This document shows positions 28,701 to 40,500 of a stretch of 64,000 bases of DNA, one piece after another. Source of the stretch: Metridium senile (taxonomy: Eukaryota; Cnidaria; Anthozoa; Actiniaria; Metridiidae); the NCBI GenBank assembly GCA_949775045.1, contig OX459107.1:13955179-14019178 (forward strand), in the 5' to 3' direction. The notes under the pieces were generated by a model that saw nothing but the letters and a program-made list of their open reading frames with translations, had not been told where the DNA came from and ran no database searches. How positions within the stretch are numbered: the stretch's first letter is position 1; every line of letters begins with the position of its first letter. Made by a program: the position numbers and the translations under genes.

Positions 28701-31316
28701 AGCGTTCCTAATCCACTTGTTCTTTTAATGTGGCTAAATGTAATTTAGGCGAGGTTAAACTAGAGGCAATTGCTTGCAACTTTGGATTCCAGTAGCCGAG
28801 TCTCGTGCAAACGGTAGTCAGCGGTTGCTGTGTGTGCGGGGGTCACCCCGAGCTGTACAGGGGCCTGCACGTGAGCATGCTGCTCAGATCTTGTTGATCC
28901 TCGCTGTGTACGCATAGTTTTGCTGCTACCACCCTCCTCACCCTGGTAAGTATACATATCTAGGTACTACATTTCCACTGACTGAGTCAGTGTGACGGGT
29001 GTCAGGCAGTGGACCGTGGACCGTGGATGGTTACCATGGTTACTGCCTTGTCGCCAGGGACATGCACGTCCTTGTGGGGGCGGCATTAAGGCACCCAAGC
29101 CCAACCTTATCATTGCCGATAAGTTTAATTATCGTTATCACCATTTCATTGTCAATTCAATTATTAGAAATATCTTTATTATAATCTTTATCATAGTTCT
29201 GGCTTTCACCGTTATTATTATAACTATTATCATCAAATGCATAGTCATAATCAGCTACAGAAGCATCGTCAAAAGCCAGACATTATGTAAATTTAGATAT
29301 TCTTTCCAACCTATACCACTGTTTCATCTATCCATACCTAACCTATAGTATTGTTGCATGGGGTCAACAAACCCCCCTTTGATTCTACAGAAAAAAGCTT
29401 TGCGATTAATGACATTTAGTAGCTACCAAGCTCATACTAATCCCATTTTCCTTACATTGAAAATTTTGAAATTTCCGGATCTTGTCTTTCTGTACACTGC
29501 TCTATTCATGTATGACTACAATTCAAACAACTTGCCCATTTCCTTCAAATCGTATTTTACCAACGTAAATCAAAAACATAATTACAACACACGATTGGCC
29601 TCAAAATGCAGTTACGCCCTGCCTAAAGTCCGAACCAACTACGGTAAATACAATATAAAATTTTCCGGTGTCAAAGTTTGGAACTCCATCAGTGACTTGA
29701 CTAAAAACTCAGTAAAACTAAATTTAAAGTCACTTTATTTGACGATATTCTCTCGTCCTATGCACTCATCCTCTCTCATTAGCATCTACTCGCCATCCAC
29801 TTCTTTTTTTTTCTATCGTAAATGTAACTAGTATATACAATGCAAATATGTAACTATTTAATTACCTACTTACGTATTTTGTTTTTTTGTAAACTTCTAC
29901 CTTTTACCTATCTTAGGTTAACCAATATGGTTATTATAGGTAGCATGTACCTTTATTCATGTGAACATTTTTTTGACATTTAAATTAACAAATGTATATA
30001 CCAGGTACTAAATAAACAGATATTGTATTGTAGATATTGTATTGTCATCATAATCTTCTCCATCATCAGCAGCAGTGCATCTGCATCATCAGCAACATCA
30101 TCATCAGAAGTACATATCATAAATATCATCATCATCATAAATATCATCACCATAGTCATCATCATCATCATTATCTCCATCATCATCATCATCATCATCA
30201 CCAGTAGTCCCAGCATTACCTTGTTCTTTTCCATTCAGGTCCTGTGTAGCTACCAGTACAATATGATCGTCTGGCAGGGCGTCTAGATATCGAGCCATGT
30301 CTGGTCCTTCCCCTGCATTGGTGTCAAAGTTCTTGACCTCCACGAGTTCACCAGTAGGATCCAATACTACAATGTTATGACCTGGTTTATTAGGGCAGTA
30401 CTCAATGCCATTTACCATGAGAGATGCACGACCCAATCCACCCTCGTCATCACCGCCCTCACCGCGTAGAGCGAACTGAACTTTACCTGTTAAAATAGAG
30501 CATTATTATTATAATGTGCATTGTAGTTAAATGCATCACATTACATTACAATATTCACCATCATTTTTATCACCATCATCATCAGATTATTATTACTATA
30601 TCATCATTATTATTATCATCATCATTATTATCATCATCATTATTATCATTATTATCATCATTATTATCATCTTCATTATTATTATCATCATTATTATTAT
30701 CATCATCATTATTATCATTATTATCATCATCATTATTATCATCATCATTAATATCATTATTATCATCATCATTATTATCATCATCATCATTATTATCATC
30801 ATCATTATTATCATTATTATCATCATCATTATTATCATCTTCATTATTATTATCATCATTATTATTATCATCATCATTATTATCATTATTATCATCATCA
30901 TTATTATCATCATCATTAATATCATTATTATCATCATCATTATTATCATCTTCATTATTATTATCATCATTATTATTATCATCATCATCATTATCATCAT
31001 CATCATTATTATCATCATCATTATTATCATCATCATTATTATCATCTTCATTGGTATTATTATCATCATCATCATTATCATCATCATTAATATCATTATT
31101 ATCATCATCATTATTGTCATTATCATTATCATCATAATCATTATCATCAACATAATCTATAATCATTACTATATTTATCATCATCATCCACACCATCCCC
31201 AAAAGGACATCCAACTCACCAACATCATCATCATCATCACAATCCCTATCATCATCACCACCATCATCATCTACATCATCATCCATGCACACCATTCCCA
31301 TCAGGACATCCAACTT

Positions 31317-31347
<31 letters not shown>

Positions 31348-34300
31348 TCATCACCACCACCATCATCATCTTACCGCTTGCTTTAAGCTGTTCATAGGCA
31401 GCTTGTTCTCGTGCTTTAGCCTGAGCCTCGGCAAACAGGGCAGCGGCATCTTGGTCACCAATGGGTGGGCTTCCTTTGTCACCTCTCTATATACAGAAAG
31501 AAACCACGGCATATAAGCATAAGCTTAAAACCGCGCGCCTCAGAGGCACAAAACGGTATCTCCACATATTGCAGATATAAGATAGCTCAGAACAACCAAT
31601 TCATCCATTATTTGTTTATACGTAGTAACTCTTCACAGTCACTTGTCTTTTAAGTAATACAATTTAGATCTAGCAAATGCATTTGTATCAACTACGTATA
31701 AAAAGCTAAGATGTTACAGCGCGACGTACCTTACCGTGGCTACCTAATTAAAGTTTTGTACAAGTTAACCAATCAGAGAGCGAGAATTTGACCTTAATAT
31801 AAAAAACACCAGTGAAGTTTACAAGTGTCTGAAAAACCTCCCAGGATGTTTAAATTTGAAAAGGTGTAGCAAATAATTTGAAAAGAGAAACTTTTGAACG
31901 CTATAAGCTAACTTGTACAAAACTTTAATTGGTTGGCCACGGTTTGGCGCGTTATGCTGTAATGAGACGAGCTTTGGAACAAATCGTCCCTTCTCTGGGC
32001 TATATAAGAATGATATCTAATTCCAATCTATTGGAACTAAAAATCGTTAAACAGTATTCAGTCCGTGTTTTCAAGATTAAGCTAGTATATGGATGCATTA
32101 GACGCTGTTTAAAAGCAGTTATACTAATTATTAACAATTATTCGACGAAAGCTCAGTGAATATCGGTGAGTTATAACCCAGACGGAGTCAAGGTTACACG
32201 ATATTCACTGAGCCGGAGGTGAAAAAATGATTAATTCAAAAAAGTATAAAAAACTTACAGCCTTTTTTTGAAGAAAAACCGTTTATTTCTTATTTCTAAA
32301 AGCGCGCGAAACGCTGTAGGTGGTTATCGAGAAATAGTGTGAATTTCTCAACCAATCACTGCGCGCGATTTTCTATAACCATTTGTGTTATTTAGTCTTA
32401 CCTTGCTGCCTTGAACTGCACGTCTGATGTCCCTTATGCCTTCGTACACCTACATAACATAGACATAATATGAGCAGACGATCCTCGAATAGTTCTAAAG
32501 TACCCGAGAAATGTACGTTATTCACTTACAAGTTTGGAGGCGTCCACGAATTTCGCCTCCTCGTGGTCGCCATAGGGGTCTTTACCGAGAGACTTGGTAG
32601 AAATCTCCACGGCTCGAGCAAATTTAGGAATTACTACGACATAAAATGGTACACTTTCAGTTTAGATAAACAATTAAATGGATGGATGGATGAATCAAAT
32701 ATTAATGAATGGATGGATTGGATGGACTGAATTTTGGAATTTTGGATGAACCAATTGATTAGTGAAGGCCACGGTAAAGTGCGTCGCTCTGTAATGTATA
32801 GATGTATAAATGAATGAAAGAATAAACGCATATAGGGATATTATTGAATAAACAAATGAGTTATTGTGATTTCTAACCAAACAACAACAGAGAGCAAAAC
32901 TATACCATAAACACTTCAGTTAGAGCTAATCATACGTTAAACTTTCCCGAGGTCTTTCTGCTAGCACAGGAAGCCCAACTCACCTTCGTCTCTCATAGCC
33001 TTGACAGCTCTATGGACACTATCGGTGTACGGTCCTTTCTGGTAATTCTCCATCTCTGCAGTGACTACCTCGTTAACACGATGTGTTCGTCCTCGTATTT
33101 GACCCGCAGAACGATCTAAAGAAGCGGGATCCCTGTCTTGAAGAGCTTGGATACATTTATTGACGTCCTCAAGGATGTGCACCTCTGAAATGAGAAATAA
33201 GGGTTTTACAATATGTCTATAGGTGGACGTACAGTGACGTATTTTGTTATGGTTTTGCCAACCAACCATTGTTTTTAGAATAAAGAAAATTAAAAAACCT
33301 ATAGGTGGACGTACAGTGACGTATTTTGTTATGGTTTTGCCAAACAAACCTTTGTTATTAGAATAAAGAAAATGAAAAAAACTAAAGGTGAACGTACAGT
33401 GACATATTTTGTTATGGTTATGCCAACCAACCATTGTTATTAGAATAAAGAAAATTAAAAAAAATATTGTGAAAATGGTTGGCAAATTAACATCAGAATA
33501 CCAACACTTGGAAACACTACGCTCACCTATAGGTGGACGTACGGTGACCTATTTTGTTATGGTTTTGCCAACCAACCATTGTTATTATAACAAAGAAAAT
33601 TAAACTATCTACTGTGAAAATGGTTGGCAAATTAACATCAGAATACCAACACTTGGAAACACTACGCTCACCTATAGGTGGACGTACGGTGACCTATTTT
33701 GTTATGGTTTTGCCAACCAACCATTGTTATTATAACAAAGAAAATTAAACTATCTACTGTGAAAATGGTTGGCAAATTAGCATCACAATACCAACACTTG
33801 GAAACACTACGCTTACCTATTAAGATTGTGTCTGATCACTCAATGAAAATATCGAAAGAAGGCTATGGGCATACTTTTGTTTGGCTAGCACATTGTCCAT
33901 CATGTCAGCTTACTAAAGACGAGGAATATGACACAGACGCGCACACATCGCTTCGTTTTATCGTTGTTAAGTTCACACAGTTGTAGGAAATGTATTACAT
34001 TCTAACAGCTTAGCTTTGGTCTGCTTAATACAAGATTTTGAAGTGGCATGGAATGCTTTACCTCATAGTAGCGACTAAACACTCAATTCTCAGACGTAGA
34101 TGGAATGATTTGCAGTTGGAATGCTAGAATAAAGCTTCCCGACAATTTCTCATCTATCCCGAGTTTTAGAACAGGATATTAAATAATTCCACAAAGCTAG
34201 GGCCGTATATGAAAGAGTACATTTGTTTGTAAATATGTACCCTCTGTAAATACAGATTATCGTATCGTATAGTATCGAATCGTATCATATTTTATCGTAT

Positions 34301-37300
34301 CGTATCGTATTAATCGTATCGTATCGTATCTTAATGTATCGTATTTTATCGTATCGTATCGCATCGTACCGCACTTTATTTTATCGTATCGTATCGCATC
34401 GTATCGTATTTTATCGTATCGTGTCGTATCGTATTGTATCGCATCGTATTTTATCGTATCGCATCGTATTTTATCGTATCGTATCTTATCGTATCGTATG
34501 GTATCGCATCGTATTGTATTTTATCGTATCGTATCGTATCTTATCGTATCTTATCATATCTTATTATATCGTATTTTATCGTATCGTATCGTATTTTATC
34601 GTATCGTATCGCATCGTACCGCATCGAATCGTACTTTATTTTATCGTTTCGTAACGTATCGCATCGTATCGCATCGTATTTTATCGTATCGTATGGTATC
34701 GTATCGTATTTTATCGTATCGTATTTTATCGTATCGTATCGTATCGTATCGCATCGTACCGTATCGTACTTTATTTTATCGTATCGTATCGTATTGTATC
34801 GTATAGTATCGTATCGTGACTTTCCGCATTTTATTTCTTTAACAGCGTGGACACTCGAATCGTAAATACTGAAAGAGTTCCCCACATTTTCCCCACATTC
34901 TTTGAACGAATAGATTACAATTAGTAATTATTAAGCAGTAAAATGTTCAGAAAATAATAAGTTGAATAAAAGTCACGTTATCATGGTTCGATTGTCCTCA
35001 CTTCTAAACTCTACAGCACCGTATAGACTCTTTGCAACGTGTAAATTTAGTATGTGCAAAACCAATGTTTTTTTAAAAAGCTGTATTGATTTACTATAGA
35101 TGCTCAAAAGCAGTCTTAAAGACCACAATCCTTTGCGATATATAAATTTATTATGCGCTAAAAAACAATGTTTTTATACAAGCTGTATTGATTTACCAGA
35201 TGCTCAAAAGCACTCTATAGACCACAATCCTTTGCGACATATACATTTATTATGCGCAAAAAAGAAATGTTTTTAAACAAGCTGTATTGATTTACCAGAT
35301 GCTCAAAAACACTCTATAGACCACAATCCTTTGCGATATATACATTTATTATGCGCAAAAAAGAAATGTTTTTAAATAAGCAGTATTTACCAGATGCAGC
35401 CAGGAAGTCATCAATGTTAGTGACGTCATCGACTGCTTCAGTGAGCACGCGTACTTGTTTCTCCCATGCATCCTTGAAGACCGCCATGTTTTCTAATGCA
35501 GCCTTGCTGTGTGGACGGGCAGCCAGAGTACGAGCCGCGTTTACAACCTAGTATACAACAATACAAACCTTAAGGCCCGGGCAAACGACTTCAACATTTG
35601 CTCCAACATCAGTTCGATATTGTATAAGCCGCTTGCCCGGGCCTTTAAACTCTTTCAACATCAATTCAACATCGATTCAACACATTTTAACAAATTTGAA
35701 AGTGAACGGCTTCAACATTGTCATTCAACAAAATCGAACGGATGTTGAAGCACATGTTGAAGACGTTTGCGCGGGCCTTTAGCATGCAAAGTTAATGGTG
35801 TTGTTTCGGCTCAATCTCCATGTACTGGACACAGTCTACGTAATTCAATAGAAACAACAAGACTCCAATTTAAACAAAGAACGAAGCTAACTAAGAATAC
35901 AATATGTTTCCAGTACACACAGAAAGACCAGCAATTTCACTGTGTACTGTTTTTAGCAACTTGTTATAGTAATTTTCTTAAGGCCCGTCGCAGCTTTGTC
36001 CGCAATTTCGAATACGCTCGAATTACGAATTACGAATTCGAATACGCTCGAATTTAGGAGACAGAAAATCGCAGCAAGTTGCACTAAATTTCAGGAAGTT
36101 CAACGTTGCGTTGACAAATCTGTAATATCGATAAAATCGCCATTGAAATCGCAGCTCTTGTCGCGCGACAAAATAGCTAGTGTAAACGGGCGTTGCCGGC
36201 GGTCTGCGCGGTTGCGAAAAAGAGAAAGGGAAACTTTCCTTTTCTTTAATTCCTCGCAACCCCGCAGACCGCCGGCAACGCAGGCTATTCAGGTACAGCT
36301 GTGACGCCTGTTTGAAGGAGACTATTTGTTGTTTTTCTTTCCAAGAATGAGTGGAAGACATTTTACCTGAGGAGCAAGGCTGTTGATGTTTCTTGCTGCA
36401 ATTCTGACCATCTTGACCTTTTCTGGGTTGTTGGACATCGAGCAGGCAAGAGTAGCAACCTACGAGAAGAAATAATGACAATGATTAACACAACAAAATG
36501 ATAACGCGATGAGGACGACAATAATGACAATCATGATAATCAATAATGATGATGGTGGTAAGATGGAAGTGGTAAAGAGATATGACGGCAATGATGATGA
36601 AGATGGTGATGGTGATGATAGTGTCGGCAGCAATGATAATGAAGAGATGATGATGATGATGACGACTACGACGATGATGAAGATGGTGATGATAGTGTTG
36701 GCAGCAATGATAACTAAGAGATGATGATGATGATGACGACGATGATGTCGGCAGCAATGATAATGATGAGATGATGATGATGATGACGACTACGACGATG
36801 ATGAAGATGGTGATTATAGTGTCGGCAGCAATAATTAAGATAATGATAACACATATGGCAGCACTGGTAAAGAGAAATGTCGACATGCAACAACAAAGAC
36901 GACGATGATGATGACAACAGTGATGGTAATGATGATGACGATGATGACAATAATGATGATGATGAGGATGACAGTGATGGTAATGATGATGATGACAATA
37001 ATGATGACAATAATGATGATGATGATGACAGTGATGAAGTCCAAGAAAATAATGAAAGTTGTATTTGAATCAATAGTCAACTCCCTTCCTCTAGTTGATT
37101 TGCAATAAATCAAACCTAGTTATTTTTTTCATTTGGGCTGTTTAATTGTAAATAGTGTGTTTCGTATTGCAATAGTTTGAATTATTAATATATTGTAAAT
37201 AGTTTGATTTTTAATGGAAAAAGTGTGATTTCATTGTAAAGCATCGAAACTTTTACTCAATAAATTATTATCAATATATTATCAACTCACTTCCACTAGT

Positions 37301-37542
37301 TTTGCGCCATGATCCAAGAACAGCTTTGCACATTCCTCAGTCTCTCTCTCATTCCCAGCCTTAGCAGCTTCTATCATCATGAGCAGAGGGAGGTTGCTCT
37401 CCAGGAAAGCATCAGCAACATTGTCTACAACGGCTTTGTTAAGCTAGAAACAATAATAAAACATTTATAATGAAGAACTATATCATGTCTTGTCGAATAC
37501 AAAAAAAACATGTCTTCTTTCATTCTGATAAGTTATTAGTCT

Positions 37543-37593
<51 letters not shown>

Positions 37594-40500
37594 CAGCAGT
37601 TTATGTCTTTACCTGTCCTCTTAGTCCTCTTGTCTTGTTGCACATCTTCTCGATGGCCTGATCCAGTGGACCGCCAGGCACTGGCTTCTTCTTGCCTGCC
37701 GCCTGTAATGAAATGGAAACATAATTGTAACATTACAGCCTTAATGGTAACATTATTCCATGCATACCGTATTTGCCGGTGTATAAGTCGACCCTTTAAC
37801 ATAAAAAATTGACCTGCAAAAATCGACCTCGACTTATACACCGGGTATAAAAGTCATGACATCGAGTCTAAACGTTTTATAAATACAAAAAAGCGCGCTT
37901 CCAACTTGAAATTCTTAACATATATTCTAATTTCATTACAAACTATAATATATTTCAGTATATTAAAATCTTGCCCATAGTTACTCTGTGTCAGATATCA
38001 GACAATCATATAATCCATAGCCTTTCCTTAACCATGTAAGGAACAAGTCTTCAAGGAACAAGTATAGCTTAGTTGGTTAGTGCGCGGATTTTGGAGCGAG
38101 AGTTCCCCAGTGGCCTCACACTTGTTTCAACTTCTTTCCAATCAGTGTAGCTTTAAGTAGCTTTAAATACCCGTAAAACGGAGCATTGGTGGAGAGAGGG
38201 GGGAAAAGAGTGCACTGTCGTCTTCCCGGGAGATCAGCTTACTTCTAGCTGAAGGAACTACCGATGCTAAATAATAGAACTTTTCCTTTTTACTATACGT
38301 ACATGTATAGCGTTACTACTCACCATATACTCCGACAAGAGATCTTGCAAGGCCTTCCTGACGGCATTACACTCAGCAATGATATTGTCTCTGGTATTAT
38401 CTCTAGTATCAAGAGAGTCGGCAAGCTTAGCTGCACCACTGATAATCTTCTCAAGGCGTTCTTCAAGGGAGGGGCGGGTACGCTTCTCAGAGTATTCAGC
38501 AGGGTCCATAGCAATCTGAGACTATAGAGATAATACCATTATGATCATCATCATTATTGTCATCATTATCATCATTGTCATCATCATCATTACTATCATC
38601 ATCATCATTATTAGTGTCATCATTATCATTAATATCATCGTCATTACTATCATCATCATCATTGTCATCATCATCATTATTACCATAATTATTATCATAA
38701 TAATCATCATCATCACCATCGTTATTGTCATCATCATTATCATCATCATTATTATCATCATCACTATCATTATTGTCAAGATCATCATTATCATCATCAT
38801 CATCATTATTGTTATCATTATTATTACCATCATCATCATCATCATCATTGTTATCATCATCATCATTATTGTCATCATTATCATCATTATCATCATCATT
38901 TTTGTCTCCACAAACAACAATATTATCCAGTAGTTGTCTAAGGCTTTCCACATTCTTTGTGAACTAAATCCAAAAGATCTCATCATAATCATTATGAATA
39001 ACCAACAACTTACATCAAAGTCATCCAACGCTGCGGCAAGTGCACCCGGCGTCTCTAGAGGGTGTGGTTGACTTGGTCCTGTAGCCTGCGCTGTCCCAGA
39101 AATGGCCCAAACAGCCTCATTCATTTGCTTGATGACAAAGTCACGGTTTGCTTTGGCAGCAGCAACATCAGGATGGCGAACATAGGCCTAGAATTGTATA
39201 CAACACAGATAACATCATATATTATCATGAATCATCACCATTATCATCAACAAAATTGTCATCACTAACATCATCATCATCAATCTCATAATCATTGCTA
39301 TTATCATAAAGATCATCACCACCAACATCATCATCATTACCATGCACCACCACCATCAACATTACCATCATCATTACCACCACCACCATCATCATCAACA
39401 TTACTGCCACCACCATCATCATCATCAACATTACTGCCACCACCATCATCATCACCACTGGGTCACCACCTCCATCTTCATCACCATAATCATCATCATC
39501 AGCATGCAGCAGCATCATCATCATCACCACCATCATCACCAGCATCATCATCAGCAGCAGCACCATCATCATCATCACTGCCACCACCATTACTATCATC
39601 ATCACCAGCATCTGCATCATCATCATCATCATCTGCATCATCATCATCTGCATCATCATCATCATCATCATAATCATCATCATCATCACCACTGGGTCAC
39701 CACCTCCATCTTCATCACCATAATCATCATCATCAGCATGCAGCAGCATCATCATCATCATCATCACCATCACCACTATCATCATCAGCAGCAGCACCAT
39801 CATCATCATCATCATCACCACCATCATCATCATCACTGCCACCACCATTACTTATACTATCATCATCACCAGCATCTGCATCATCATCATCATCATCATC
39901 ATCATCATTACCATCATCATTACTGGTATTAACTGCTATCAAAGATTATGACTCAGACATTTTCTCTGTACCTTTGAGGATGACAACAACATCTTACTGG
40001 CATCTTTGAGTATTGCTCTGGCTGCAGCTATCTCATCTCTTCTTTGTGGATCTTTCAGATCCTAGAACAAACAAACAGTAAACATCACACTATCACAAAG
40101 CAAAGTAGCAAGCTAGCCTCCTCCGCAGGCAACTCTTTTCCGATTATATCCGTTTCAGGCTTCCTGTGTTACCTATATTGTAGGACGCTAATAAGAGTTG
40201 ACACAGGAAGCCCAGAAATCTGAGAAGTAGGGTAGGGATGCCTGGGGAGGAGGCTAGTAGCAAGCATTAGTAGATGATTGCAAAAACACACCGCCTCATG
40301 TGTAAGTCCCTGCATAACAAAGGGGCACCCTCAATGATCATGAGAGCAACCGCTGAAAAGACCATGTTCACCACAGCAAGCCCAGCAGCACAAAATACAT
40401 CGCAGCATTATGCACATGCAACTTAAGTTTAACCTTGCCTATAATTCCATTTAACCCAATTTAAACAGGTGAATATAGCAAATCGCACAAATGGTTGTCG

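Noticed and set aside
25822..30486. ILEI exons as an independent nested FAM3-like gene
   Set aside because: There is no separate start with a signal peptide, no stop after module 2, and every exon junction chains in phase from alpha-catenin exon 14 to exon 20. Transcript data could still overturn this.
30514..31397. Open frames of 185-288 residues of poly-Ser, poly-Ile, poly-Met or poly-Asp
   Set aside because: They are six-frame readings of one ATT/ATC repeat; all frames stay open because the unit has no stops, and composition has no protein character.
31478..31486. RGD at the start of alpha-catenin exon 15 as an integrin-binding motif
   Set aside because: The protein is cytoplasmic, so an RGD here has no access to integrin ectodomains; a chance tripeptide.
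34334..34885. Four overlapping frames of 102-143 residues, rich in Tyr-Arg-Ile or Asp-Thr
   Set aside because: Readings of the pentanucleotide TATCG satellite within an alpha-catenin intron.
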